Below, in pieces: positions 31,276 through 42,247 of a stretch of 64,000 nt of DNA. Source of the stretch: Atherix ibis (taxonomy: Eukaryota; Arthropoda; Insecta; Diptera; Athericidae); assembly GCA_958298945.1 (NCBI GenBank), contig CATQJD010000145.1, positions 1 to 64,000 on the forward strand, written 5' to 3'. The notes beneath the pieces are model-generated. The model was not told the origin of the DNA. It searched no databases and worked only from the letters and a program-made list of their open reading frames with translations. The position numbers and the translations under genes were made by a program. Numbering within the stretch: position 1 is the stretch's first letter; each line of letters starts with the position of its first letter.

Positions 31276-34200
31276 AACAAACCAACAAACCAACAAACCA
31301 ACAAACCAACAAGCCAACAAACCAACAAACCAACAAACCAACAGACAAACAAACGAACAAACCAACAAACCAACAAACCAACCAACAAACAAACCAACAA
31401 ACGGACAAACCAACAAACCAACAAACCAACAAACCAACAAACCAACAAACCAACAAACCAACAAACCAACAGACAAACAAACGAACAAACCAACAAACCA
31501 ACAAACCAACAAACAAACAAACCAACAAACGGACAAACCAACAAACCAACAAACCAACAAACCAACAAACCAACAAACCAACATACCAACAAACCAACAA
31601 ACCAACAAACCAACAAACCAACAAATCAACAAACCAACAAACGAACAAATCAACAAAACAACAAACCAACAAACCAACAAACCAACAAACCAACAATACA
31701 ACAAACCAACAAACCAACAAACCAACAAACCAACAAACCAACAAACCAACAAGCCAACAAACCAACAAACCAACCAGCCAACAAGCCAAAAAACTAGCAA
31801 ACCAACAAACCAAAAAACGAAGAAACCAACAAACCAACAAACCAACAAACGAACAAACCAACAAACAAATAAACCAACAAACCAACAAACGAACAAACCA
31901 ACAAACCAATAAACCAACAAACCAACAAACCAACAAACCAACAAGCCAACAAACCAACAAACCAACAAGCCAACAAGCCAACAAACCAACAAACCAACAA
32001 ACCAACAAACCAACAAACCAACAAACCAACAAACGAACAAATCAACAAACCAACAAACCAACAAACCAACAAATCAACAAACCAACAAACCAAAAAACCA
32101 ACAAACCAACAAACCAACAAACAAACAAGCCTACAAACCTACAAACCAACAAACCAACAAACGAACAAACCAACAAACCAACAAGCCAACAAGCCAACCA
32201 ACCAACAAACCAACAAACCAATAAACCAACAAACCAACAAACCAACAAACCAACAAACCAACAAACCAACAAACGAACAATACAACAAACCAACAAACCA
32301 ACAAACCAAGTAACCAACAAAAAAACAAACCAACAAACCAACAATCCAACAAACGACAAACGAACAAACCACCAACCAAACAAACCAACAAACCAACAAA
32401 CCAACAAGCCAACAAGCCAACAAACCAACAAACCAACAAACCAACAAACCCACAAACCGACAAACCAACAAACCAACAAGCCAACAAGCCAACAAAAAAA
32501 CAAGCCAACTAACAAACAAACCAACAAACCAACAAACCAACAAGCCAACAAACCAACAAACCAACAAACCAACAAACCAACAAACCAACAAACCAACAAG
32601 CCAACAAACCAACAAACCCACAAACCAACAAACGAACAAACCAACAAACAAACAAACCAACAAACCAACAAACCAACAAACCCACAAACCAACAAGCCAA
32701 CAAGCCAACAAGCCAACAAACCAACAAACCAACAAACCACCAAGCCAACAAGCCAACAAACCAACACACCAACAAACCAATAAGCCAACAAACCAGCAAT
32801 CCAACAAACCAACAAAAAAACAAGCCAACAAACCAAAAAACGAACAAACCAACAAAGCAACAAACCAACCAACCAACAAGCCAACAAGCCAACAAGCAAA
32901 CAAACCAACAAACCAACAAACCAACAAACCAACAAACCAACAAACCAACAAACCAACAAGCCAACAAGCCAACAAACGAACAAACCAACAAACCAACAAG
33001 CCAACAAGACAACAAACCAACAAGCCAACAAACCAAAAATCCAACAAACCAACAAGCCAACAAACCAACAAACCAATAAACCAACAAACCAACAAACCAA
33101 CAAACCAACAAACCAACAAACCAACAAACCAACAAACCAAAAAGCCAACAAGGCAACAACCCAACAAGCCAACAAACGAACAAACCAACAAACCAACAAA
33201 CCAACAAGCTAACAAACCACAAAACCAACAAACCAACAAGCCAACAAATCAACACACCAACACACCAACAAACAAACAAACCAACAAATCAACAAACCAA
33301 CAAACCAACAAACCAACAAACCAAGAAACCAACAAGCCAACAAACCAATAAGCCAACAAACGAACAAACCAACAAACCAACAAACCAACAAACCAACAAG
33401 CCAACAAACCAACAAACCAACAAACCAACAAACCAACAGACAAACAAACGAACAAACCAACAAACCAACAAACCAACAAACAAACAAACCAACAAACGAA
33501 CAAACCAACAAACCAACAAACCAACAAACCAACAAACCAACAAACCAACAAACCAACAAACCAACAAACCAACAAACCAACAAACCAACAAATCAACAAA
33601 CCATCAAGCCAACAAACCAACAAACCAACAAGCCAACAAGCCAACAAACCAACAAACCAGCAAACCAACAAACGAACAAATCAACAAAACAACAAACCAA
33701 CAAACCAACAAACCAACAAGCCAACAAACCAACAAACCAACCCACCAACAAACCAACAAAGCAACAGACAAACAAACGAACAAACCAACAAACCAACAAA
33801 CCAACAAACCAACAAACCAACAAACGAACAAACCAACAAACCAACAAACCAACAAACCAACAAACCAACAAACCAACACACCAACAAACCAACAAGCCAA
33901 AAAACCAACAAACCAACAAACCAACAAACCAATAAACCAACAAACAAACAAACCAACAAACGAACAAACTAGCAAACCAACAAACCAACAAACCAAAAAA
34001 CGAACAAACCAACAAACCAACAAACCAACAAGCCAAAAAGCCAACAAACCACCAAACCAACAAACCAACAAGCCAAAAAGCCAACAAACCAACAAGCCAA
34101 CAAAGCAACAGACAAACAAACGAACAAACCAACAAACCAACAAACCAACAAACAAACAAACCAACAAACGAACAAACCAACAAACCAACAAACCAACAAA

Positions 34201-34489
34201 CCAACAAACCAACAAACCAACAAACCAACAAACCAACAAACCAACAAGCCAAAAAGCCAACAAATCAACAAGCCAACAAACGAACAAACTAACAAACCAA
34301 CAAACCAACAAGCCAAAAAACCAACAAACCAACAAACCAACAAACCAATAAACCAACAAACAAACAAACCAACAAACCAACAAACCAACAAACGAACAAA
34401 CCAACAAACCAACAAACCAACAAATGAACAAACCAACAAACCAACAAACAAACAAACCAACAAACGAACAAACCAACAAACCAACAAAC

Positions 34490-35200
34490 CAACAAATCAA
34501 CAAACGAACAAACTAACAAACCAACAAACCAACAAACCAACAAACCAACAAACCAAAAAACCAACAAACTAACAAACCAACAAACCAACAAACCAACAAA
34601 CCAACAAGCCAACAAGCCAACAAGCCAACAATCCAACAAACCAACAAAATAACAAACCAACAACCCAATAAACCAACAAATTGACAAATCAGCAAACCAA
34701 CAAATGAACAAACTAACAAACCAACAAGCCAGCAAGCCAACAAGCCAACAAACCAACAAGCCAACAAACCAACAAACCAACAAACCAACAAACCAACAAA
34801 CCAACAAACCAACAAACCAACAAACGAACAACCAACAAACCAACCAGCCAACAAGCCAACCAACCAACAAACCAACAAACCAATAAACCAACAAACCAAC
34901 AAACCAACAAACCAACAAACCAACAACCCAACAAACGAACAAACCAACAAACCAACAAGCCAACACCCCAACAAACCAACAAACCAACAAACCAAGTAAC
35001 TAACAAAAAAACAAACCAACAAACCAACAAACCAACAACCGAACAAACGAACAAACCACCAAACGAACAAACCAACAAACCAACAAACCAACAAGCCAAC
35101 AAGCCAACAAACCAACAAACCAACAAACCAACAAACCAACAAACAAACAAACAAACAAGCCAACAAGCCAACAAAAAAACAAGCCAACAAACGAACAAAC
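34490..35200. repeat. 711-bp satellite tandem duplication, unit a
   Basis: A near-exact tandem pair with offset 711 bp, which is 1 less than a multiple of 8 because each unit contains one 7-bp repeat unit (AACAACC at 34827-34833). Other shared rarities are TTGACAAATC (34681) and an AACACCCC unit near 34973. Confidence 0.88.
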
Positions 35201-35911
35201 CAACAAATCAACAAACGAACAAACTAACAAACCAACAAACCAACAAACCAACAAACCAACAAACCAAAAAACCAACAAACTAACAAACCAACAAACCAAC
35301 AAACCAACAAACCAACAAGCCAACAAGCCAACAAGCCAACAATCCAACAAACCAACAAAATAACAAACCAACAACCCAATAAACCAACAAATTGACAAAT
35401 CAGCAAACCAACAAATGAACAAACTAACAAACCAACAAGCCAGCAAGCCAACAAGCCAACAAACCAACAAGCCAACAAACCAACAAACCAACAAACCAAC
35501 AAACCAACAAACCAACAAACCAACAAACCAACAAACGAACAACCAACAAACCAACCAGCCAACAAGCCAACCAACCAACAAACCAACAAACCAATAAACC
35601 AACAAACCAACAAACCAACAAACCAACAAACCAACAAACCAACAACCCAACAAACGAACAAACCAACAAACCAACAAGCCAACACCCCAACAAACCAACA
35701 AACCAACAAACCAAGTAACTAACAAAAAAACAAACCAACAAACCAACAAACCAACAACCGAACAAACGAACAAACCACCAAACGAACAAACCAACAAACC
35801 AACAAACCAACAAGCCAACAAGCCAACAAACCAACAAACCAACAAACCAACAAACCAACAAACAAACAAACAAACAAGCCAACAAGCCAACAAAAAAACA
35901 AGCCAACAAAC
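35201..35911. repeat. 711-bp satellite tandem duplication, unit b
   Basis: Second unit, with the same private 7-bp repeat unit at 35538-35544 and TTGAC at 35392. Its right end is also where the 6.6-kb retrotransposon-bearing duplication begins (about 35886). Confidence 0.88.
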
Positions 35912-37027
35912 GAACAAACGAACAAACCAACAAACCAACAAGCCAACAAACCAACAAACCAACAAACCAACAAACCAACAAACCAACAAGCCAACAAACC
36001 AACAAACACACAAACCAACAAACGAACAAACCAACAAACCAACAAACCAACAAGCCAACAAGCCAACAAGCCAACAAACCACTAAACCAACAAACCAACA
36101 AACCAACAAACCAACAAACCAACAAATTAACAAGCCAACAAACGAACAAACCAACAAACCAACAAGCCAACAAGCCAACAAACCAACAAGCCAACAAACC
36201 AAAAACCCAACAAACCAACAAGCCAACAAACCAACAAACCAATAAACCAACAAACCAACAAACCAACAAACCAACAAACCAACAAACCAACAAACCAACA
36301 AACCAACAAACCAACAAGCCAACAAGGCAACAAACCAATAAGCCAACAAACGAACAAACCAACAAACCAACAAACCAACAAACCAACAAGCCAACAAACC
36401 ACAAAACCAACAAACCAACAAGCCAACAAATCAACACACCAACACACCAACAAACAAACAAACCAACAAACCAACAAACCAACAAACCAACAAACCAACA
36501 AACCAACAAACCAACAAACCAACAAACCAACGAGCCAACAAACCAATAAGCCAACAAACGAACAAACCAACAAACCAACAAACCAACAAGCCAACAAACC
36601 AACAAACCAACAAACCAACAGACAAACAAACGAACAAACCAACAAACCAATAAACCAACAAACCAACAAACAAACAAACCAACAAACGGACAAACCAACA
36701 AACCAACAAACCAACAAACCAACAAACCAACAAACCAACAAACCAACAAATCAACAAACCATCAAGCCAACAAACCAACAAACCAACAAGCCAACTAGCC
36801 AACAAACCAACAAACCAACAAACCAACAAACCAACAAACCAACAAACCAACAAACGAACAAACCAACAAACAAATAAACCAACAAACCAACAAACGAACA
36901 AACCAACAAACCAACAAACCAACAAACCAACAAACCAACAAGCCAACAAACCAACAAACCAACAAGCCAACAAGCCAACAAACCAACAAACCAACAAACC
37001 AACAAACGAACAAATCAACAAACCAAC

Positions 37028-37265
37028 TGTAATAATTGTCGGTATTATTATAAAATAAAAGACTTTAATTTACTAGTTGAATAATAATGCGTAGTTTATT
37101 GAATATAAGATGTTGTCATGATGATGGTTGACGCTCAACTGAGGCCCCCAGTATACAATGGCAAAATACATTGATGGGTGCGTTCACAATAACCATAGGC
37201 ATATATTATAGTACCAACAGTGACATACAGCGGCTGTTCACTAATGAACAAGCAATATTATTACA
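37028..37265 (-). repeat. 3' LTR of retrotransposon copy 1
   Basis: 238 bp with the same TG...CA ends and 9-bp terminal inverted repeat as the 5' LTR, and one mismatch (C at 37169). It begins directly at the satellite on the left and follows the polypurine tract on its internal side. The AATAAA signal (minus strand) is at 37095-37100 and would end the genomic transcript; TCAGT is at 37138-37142. Confidence 0.95.
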
Positions 37266-37267
37266 CG

Positions 37268-37282
37268 CTTTTTTTTTTTTTT
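37268..37282 (-). promoter_or_regulatory. Polypurine tract (copy 1)
   Basis: On the minus strand, a run of 14 A followed by G lies just upstream of the 3' LTR, separated from it by the two bases CG. It would prime plus-strand DNA synthesis. It is unusual in being almost pure A and in not abutting the LTR, so plus-strand initiation may use the final G or the LTR boundary may be set by other bases. Confidence 0.65.
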
Positions 37283-37362
37283 AAACAAAATCAAAATTTA
37301 ACTTAATATGATATCTGAATAAGTCAGAGAAATTATTGAAATCAAAAGGTTGTTACATTGAA

Positions 37363-39801
37363 TTAATTCCAACCATATCTTTGAGGTGGATGACTAACAC
37401 GACCACTACGAGTTCTCGTTACTCCAGGCTCATTGACCATTACAGGTTCGGATGTCTCTTGATCGCTAGCCGACTCTGCTTCTGACTCAGAACTACCAGC
37501 GGTTTGATCTTCATCTGAAGATGTATTGCTATCATTCAACACTGGTAGAACTGGTTCATCCACATCACACACAATTGGTTCATTGCCATTGTTAACATTA
37601 TCTTGTACGTTGCGCCCAAGTGGCGGTACAATTTCGATTGGTTTCAATGCCTCTGGACCAGCAACATTACTTCTAATATTTTCTTCAAACATTACTTCTC
37701 CCCCATTCACTTCATTATTCTTAGTCTTGGCTATGAACCGTCGGTTGCGTCTAAAATGATTATCAAAATTATCCCTAATGATGTACGATCGACCATTTAC
37801 ATTACCAACAATCGTTCCATAATTCCATTCTCTTCCGTTTTTCTTAAAAATAACGAGATCACCCAAATTTAACACTGGCAGTGCTTTTGCATTCCGGTCA
37901 TAATAATACTTTTGCTTTTCCCTTTTTTCTTTTATTTTGTTTTGAACGGTTTCCTCACTTAAATTGCTCCGAGTCAACAATGAACCCGAAATCGGCATTC
38001 CCGTCTTGACCACCCGACCAAAAAACAACTGGGCCGGTGTCAATCGCATACTTGCCACAGGAGTTGTGTTATACTCCAAAATTCGGTATTGATAATTTTT
38101 CGTATCCCGCTCCTCAACACAACGTTTCAAAATATTTTTCGCAATCGCCACACCCTTCTCGGCTAACCCATTGCTTTGTGGATACCGAGGGCTTGAAAAT
38201 TTCATGACAATATTATAATCATTCACAAATTCCTCAAATTCACGCGAGTTAAAAGGTACATTATCCGATTTAGCTACAGTTGGATATCCGATTTTATCAA
38301 AATTACTTTGCAATCTTCCAATGATATGACGCGCTGTTTTGTTCTTCAGATGCTCAACAAGTAAATATCCCGAATATGCATCAATAACAGACAAGAAGTC
38401 CTGCCCAGCATACTCAAACAAATCCATCGACACTATATGGAACGGATACTTCGGAAGTTCTTCTTGAACCAGTTCTTCTTTTTGATTGTTACGCGTGAAC
38501 TTTTCACAAATGGCACAAGATGTAACCATCTCCTCTATCTGACCGTTCATGTTAGGCCAGTAATACAGCATTCTTGCACGTGCAAGAGTTTTCTCAATTC
38601 CTAAATGTGGCGCATGTAACCACCTGCTAAGTTTTACCTGTAATTCCCTTGGGATTACCAGTCGATGATCGCGAAAAAGCAATCCATTCTCAAAATGAAG
38701 CTCATTTTTAAATTTATGAAACACACGGCCCAGATCATCCAGTAGATGATAATTTGGCCAACCGTTCTCCACATATCGACAAATTCGCAAAAAAATCTCA
38801 TCACGTTCAATGATTGACCGGTATAAATCGTAATTTTGTTTAGACAAACACGCTGATTTTGTTACTGAATGAATAATTCCCGTTAAGTCCGTATCTTCAT
38901 GACAATCGGATAATTGGGCCCGTGAAAGGCAGTCGGCTACAAGCATTTCTTTACCCGGTTTGTAAACAACAGTCATTTTTGGATATCTCAGAAGTGACAT
39001 GAGCATTCGCTGAAGCCGCATTGTCACATCATCAATATCCCGCTTGACCAATGTTTCCAACGGCTTGTGATCACTTTCAACCGTAAATTCGCGTCCATAC
39101 AAAAAATAATGAAATCGCTGACACGCGAAAACAATTGCCAACAACTCCTTTTCGATCTGAGCCCACTTTTGTTCACTTTTACTTAACGTCCGAGACGCAT
39201 ATGCTACTGGGTGTCCATTCTGAACAATAACACAACCCAATCCATCTTTGGATGCATCCGTTTGCACAATGACTGGCAATTTTGGATCATAAACTGCCAA
39301 CACCGGTTCCGATGTTACGATATCAAACAACCTTTTAAATTCCAGATCATGATTTTCCGTCCAATCAAATGGGACATCGTTCCGCGTAAGGTTACGTAAA
39401 TGTGCCGATTGTTTCGACAAATTTGGAATAAATTTGGCCAAACATTTCAAAATGCCCAGAAATCTTAACACGGCCGCTTTATCCCCGGGTTTTTCCATTT
39501 TCAACATCGCGTCCCGATACTTTAAATTCGCTTTAAACTTTCCTTCAAACAACATATGACCCATAAATTTAACTTCGCGCTTACGATATTGACTCTTATC
39601 CGGGTTAAATTTGATGTTATTTTTACGTGCTCTTTCCATTACTTTATTCATGATCCGATCATGTTCTTCTTCCGTTCTGGCGCAAATGCCGACATCATCA
39701 AAATAGATAATCACCCCTTCAATGTCTCCCAACATTTTAAACATTTCACGCTGAAACAATTCCGGTACACAATTAAGCCCAAATGGCACGCGATTAAATT
39801 T
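37363..39801 (-). pseudogene. RT(C-terminal)-RNase H-integrase part of interrupted gag-pol, copy 1
   Basis: This continues the same frame directly after the TAA. It has no start codon of its own near the beginning: the apparent start at 39789 is GTG (Val), so it can be made only by readthrough or from another element. Residues are counted from that Val (808 in all). RT catalytic box Y29-F-D31-D32; RNase H acidic set D178, E215, D240, D286; integrase zinc finger H392-X2-H395 with C425-X2-C428; integrase core D456, D509, E544; a basic C-terminal region around 635-690; an acidic Ser/Glu/Asp stretch about 755-785; and a terminal Arg-Ser-Gly-Arg-Val...Pro-Pro-Gln-Arg-Tyr motif common at Ty3/gypsy pol ends. 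The spacing between the last two catalytic residues is 34, one short of the usual 35. No chromodomain is evident. Confidence 0.9.
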
Positions 39802-41667
39802 TTATCTACCAAACGGAGTCATAAATGTTGTTAAATCTGAACTTACTTCGTCCAATTCCATTTGCCAATAGCCACTTTTCAAATCTAAAACTGAAAAAAC
39901 GCATTTATCTGCCAAACCAGACATTAAATCATCGATCGTTGGAATCAGAAAATGTTCACGCTTGATACAATCGTTGAGTGGTTTTGGGTCTAAGCAAATA
40001 CGAAGTTCACTCGAGTTAGGCTTTTCGATTATTTGCAAATTATTAACCCAGTCCGTTGGGTAATCAACAGGTGAAATGATTCCATCCTGTACCATTTTTT
40101 CCAATTGTAACTTTAATCTATTCAACAATGAGTTTGGTATCCGTTTCTTATAGTGAAGGACTGGCTTTGAATTCTCCCTAATGTTTATCGAAAACTTTCC
40201 CGGAAATTTACCCAAACCCTCGAAGACATCACGATTGTTTTTCAAAAATTCATCCCCTGTTTGTGACAAACTAGCAACAGAACTTACATCTGTTCGTTTA
40301 ATTAATCCAAATCGTTCGCTTGATTCAAGACCGAGTATCGGTTCACATACATCATCGACAACAATAAAATGAGAAAAATGTTCCGTTTGTAACTTTGTAT
40401 CAATGCATTTTAATTTAACCGTTCCCAAAACATTTACTTTATTTCCATTATAATCAAAAACCGAATATTTTTCATTCTCATTTTGCAATTCAACCCCCAG
40501 CTTCTTGAATATTTTGGCCGGAATGCAGTCCACATCAGATCCAGTGTCCAGCTTAAATTTAACTAATTGATTTCCTATCTGATACTCTTTATACCATCGC
40601 TTCATATGATTGGCCACGTTGCTTGAATTTATTCTATAAATACGATTTACTTTAATGTCCCTGTTCGCACTACCATCAATGATTTGTACCAGATTACCTG
40701 AGTTACCCCAGTCGATTGAGTGTTGTTGTTGTTTTCCATTGTTAGTGCTGTTGTTGTTGTCCGGCTTACGGTTTCCAAAATTGTTCTCCGCTTTGATTCC
40801 CTTATTGTCCACTTGTTTTCCCTTCGATTTGCAAAAACGCTGGAAATGACCCTTACGACCACATGACCGGCAGCTGATATTCTTGGCTTTGCAAGATTCC
40901 ATATGATTTGCTGTGAAATAATTACCACAATTGTAACATGCACGACGTGTTACCGCATTAACTGTTTCCGATGACTGATGCTCAGCCACACTGTTGATAC
41001 TTGATTGGTTATTTGTGTTCAACATAACCTTATTTTCTTTCGCTGCTTCGTACGTTTTACACATTTCAATTACTTTGTTTAATGGCTCATCCTTGCCATC
41101 CAACAGCTTCAATTGCAATTTTTTATCCTCCACACCAATGATGATTCTATCTTTCAACATGCGTTCTTCATATTTCAATTCCTTTCCACAATCACATTTA
41201 CAATTGAAATCACAAAACTGAATTTGCTTGCGAAGTTCAGTTTCAAATTCAGCAAACGGTTGCTTTTCTTTTTGCAACACTTTGTTGAACGTAAATGATT
41301 CCATAGTTGTATTTTTCTTTGGAATGCAATATCCATCGAACGCCTTCAAAACATCATTTAATGTACGCTGGTTGGCTACTGCGATAGCAGCATTTTGATC
41401 TGGTTCTTCTTTTTCACCCGCAACTGGTGCAACTACAATATTCTCTCCGAGAATACCATTTTCCGTTCCATCATTTGGAAACAATGTATTATAAATTTCC
41501 CGCGCTTGCCGGCCAATTAACCACAAAAATGTTGCAATTTTTATTGATTCGGTTCCCGTTGCTTTACCCGTTGCTCGCATGTACATCAAAAATTCATTTT
41601 TCCATGCGCGCCATTCCTTTGCCACGTTTGTGCAATCCAATTCCTTCGGTAGACGATCGTTTGACAT
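39802..41667 (-). CDS. Gag-protease-RT(N-terminal) part of interrupted gag-pol, copy 1
   Basis: This is the first part of the retrotransposon polyprotein. The open frame extends to a TTG at 41709, but the first ATG is at 41667. I chose that ATG because the Met-Ser-Asn start followed by a Trp-rich 'EWRAWKNEF' stretch resembles the start of related Gag proteins; it gives 621 residues. Numbering from the TTG (ATG is residue 15): Gag capsid-like region about 15-230 with a Cys cluster at 166-174; two zinc knuckles, the first atypical (C258-X2-C261-X7-H269-X3-C273), the second canonical (C280-X2-C283-X4-H288-X4-C293); aspartic protease with D388-T389-G390 and an ILG near 458-460; RT from about 515 with the first catalytic Asp at 609 in a VLDLKSGYWQM block. 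The frame stops at TAA 39802-39804 inside RT. The downstream frame is in phase, so this is a point stop and not a programmed frameshift. Any product would lack RT activity. Confidence 0.93.
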   Translation of the reverse strand: MSNDRLPKELDCTNVAKEWRAWKNEFLMYMRATGKATGTESIKIATFLWLIGRQAREIYNTLFPNDGTENGILGENIVVAPVAGEKEEPDQNAAIAVANQRTLNDVLKAFDGYCIPKKNTTMESFTFNKVLQKEKQPFAEFETELRKQIQFCDFNCKCDCGKELKYEERMLKDRIIIGVEDKKLQLKLLDGKDEPLNKVIEMCKTYEAAKENKVMLNTNNQSSINSVAEHQSSETVNAVTRRACYNCGNYFTANHMESCKAKNISCRSCGRKGHFQRFCKSKGKQVDNKGIKAENNFGNRKPDNNNSTNNGKQQQHSIDWGNSGNLVQIIDGSANRDIKVNRIYRINSSNVANHMKRWYKEYQIGNQLVKFKLDTGSDVDCIPAKIFKKLGVELQNENEKYSVFDYNGNKVNVLGTVKLKCIDTKLQTEHFSHFIVVDDVCEPILGLESSERFGLIKRTDVSSVASLSQTGDEFLKNNRDVFEGLGKFPGKFSINIRENSKPVLHYKKRIPNSLLNRLKLQLEKMVQDGIISPVDYPTDWVNNLQIIEKPNSSELRICLDPKPLNDCIKREHFLIPTIDDLMSGLADKCVFSVLDLKSGYWQMELDEVSSDLTTFMTPFGR

Positions 41668-41996
41668 GTGTTCAGCTAAATATCCAATTTTCCAAAACAA
41701 ATAATCCAAAAATATTTACGATAAATATTTTTCTGATGATGGCTTGGTGATCATATCCACGTTTCAGACTATGATGCTCCCAAAATCCGATGATTTTCAA
41801 TATTTGTCAGGTATTTCACCACAATTCGCAATGTTGCACACTATTTCACAACTATTTCAAAACGTGACGTCACCCTTGTACGTTGAATTCCTTTTTTCGA
41901 TACCGAACACGATGTCTTTTCCAAAAAATCCACGAAAATTCATTAATTTTCAATAATCCGCTCTCCCAACCACGATCTAATTACGTTCCAAGTTTT
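41668..41996 (-). other. Retrotransposon leader (copy 1), untranslated
   Basis: About 330 nt between the primer-binding site and the gag ATG. The gag frame is closed by an in-frame TAA just upstream of the TTG at 41709. It contains a perfect 8-bp palindrome TGACGTCA (41865-41872), the consensus for CREB/ATF-type factors, though one occurrence proves nothing. The base at 41860 (A) differs from copy 2. I see no upstream coding region. Confidence 0.7.
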
Positions 41997-42009
41997 ACTT
42001 CTGACACCA
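41997..42009 (-). promoter_or_regulatory. Primer-binding site, tRNA-Leu type (copy 1)
   Basis: Directly after the 5' LTR with no gap, the minus strand reads TGGTGTCAGAAGT. It starts with TGG, the complement of the tRNA CCA end. From memory it is complementary over 13 nt to the 3' end of animal tRNA-Leu (ACTTCTGACACCA). After that the match fails. This is where reverse transcription would be primed. The tRNA identity is from recall, not a search. Confidence 0.75.
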
Positions 42010-42247
42010 TGTAATAATTGTCGGTATTATTATAAAATAAAAGACTTTAATTTACTAGTTGAATAATAATGCGTAGTTTATTGAATATAAGATGTTGTCA
42101 TGATGATGGTTGACGCTCAACTGAGGCCCCCAGTATACAATGGCAAAATAAATTGATGGGTGCGTTCACAATAACCATAGGCATATATTATAGTACCAAC
42201 AGTGACATACAGCGGCTGTTCACTAATGAACAAGCAATATTATTACA
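42010..42247 (-). repeat. 5' LTR of retrotransposon copy 1
   Basis: 238 bp, bounded by a 9-bp inverted repeat TGTAATAAT / ATTATTACA. It differs from the 3' LTR at one base (A at 42151, C at 37169). On the minus strand it carries a TATA-like run (TATAATATAT, 42183-42192), an arthropod-style initiator TCAGT (42120-42124) and a polyadenylation signal AATAAA (42077-42082), about 40 nt downstream of the initiator. The TATA-like run lies about 60 nt upstream of TCAGT, farther than the usual 30, so it may not be the working promoter. Inferred order: U3 at the right, short R around the initiator and poly(A) signal, U5 at the left. Confidence 0.95.

Larger units (their letters stand above)
1..37027. 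repeat. AACAAACC satellite array, left arm
   Basis: A continuous tandem array of the 8-bp unit AACAAACC fills this stretch and contains no other sequence. The plus strand is almost wholly A and C; G and T appear only as point variants of the unit, such as AACAAGCC, AACAAACG, AACAAATC, AATAAACC, AACTAACC and AAGAAACC. Orientation never changes. The 8-bp register is mostly kept, with occasional 7-bp or 9-bp units. The order of variants recurs over hundreds to thousands of bases, so there is higher-order structure (listed separately). Because 8 is not a multiple of 3, every frame reads an 8-residue period, and minus frames stay open for up to about 940 codons. I treat none of them as coding. The array ends abruptly at the LTR of retrotransposon copy 1. 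Confidence 0.97.
37028..42247 (-). mobile_element. Ty3/gypsy-type LTR retrotransposon, copy 1
   Basis: This is a complete 5,220-bp LTR element transcribed on the minus strand. In transcription order it has: 5' LTR 42010-42247; primer-binding site directly abutting it (41997-42009); a leader of about 330 nt; one gag-pol reading frame 41667 to 37363; a polypurine tract 37268-37282; and 3' LTR 37028-37265. The order protease, RT, RNase H, integrase is diagnostic of Ty3/gypsy. A single gag-pol frame, the K02A2.6-like protein style and the C-terminal Arg-Ser-Gly-Arg-Val motif suggest the mag/K02A2.6-like group, which is my inference. There is no env-like frame. One in-frame TAA at 39802-39804 breaks RT. 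No target-site duplication flanks it: the left flank ends CCAAC and the right flank starts AATCA. Confidence 0.95.

Noticed and set aside
29233..32064. Minus-strand frames of 60-943 codons rich in Leu, Val, Cys, Trp, Phe, Gly across the satellite
   Set aside because: All three minus frames are open with the same 8-residue period; length is set by chance variants that create TAG or TGA; starts are often non-ATG; 8-bp gains and losses show no respect for frame.
1..37027. CRISPR-like array
   Set aside because: The units are contiguous 8-mers with no unique spacers and no cas genes; the rest of the window is eukaryotic retroelement.
37266..37362. Possible env-like or extra gene downstream of pol
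   Set aside because: Only 97 bp lie between the pol stop and the 3' LTR, and they contain the polypurine tract.
37526..37872. Small plus-strand frames inside the retrotransposons (also near 39211, 39556, 40181, 40655, 40994, 41427 and the equivalents in copy 2)
   Set aside because: They lie antisense to the gag-pol frame, show no recognisable domain, and are explained by the conserved minus-strand coding sequence and leader.
39787..39789. GTG as start of an independent RT-RNase H-integrase gene
   Set aside because: It lies within a continuous RT domain, four codons after the TAA; a GTG start is not expected in a eukaryotic element of this kind.
41707..41709. TTG as start of gag
   Set aside because: An ATG 14 codons further in gives the start expected for the family; the TTG merely follows the nearest upstream stop.
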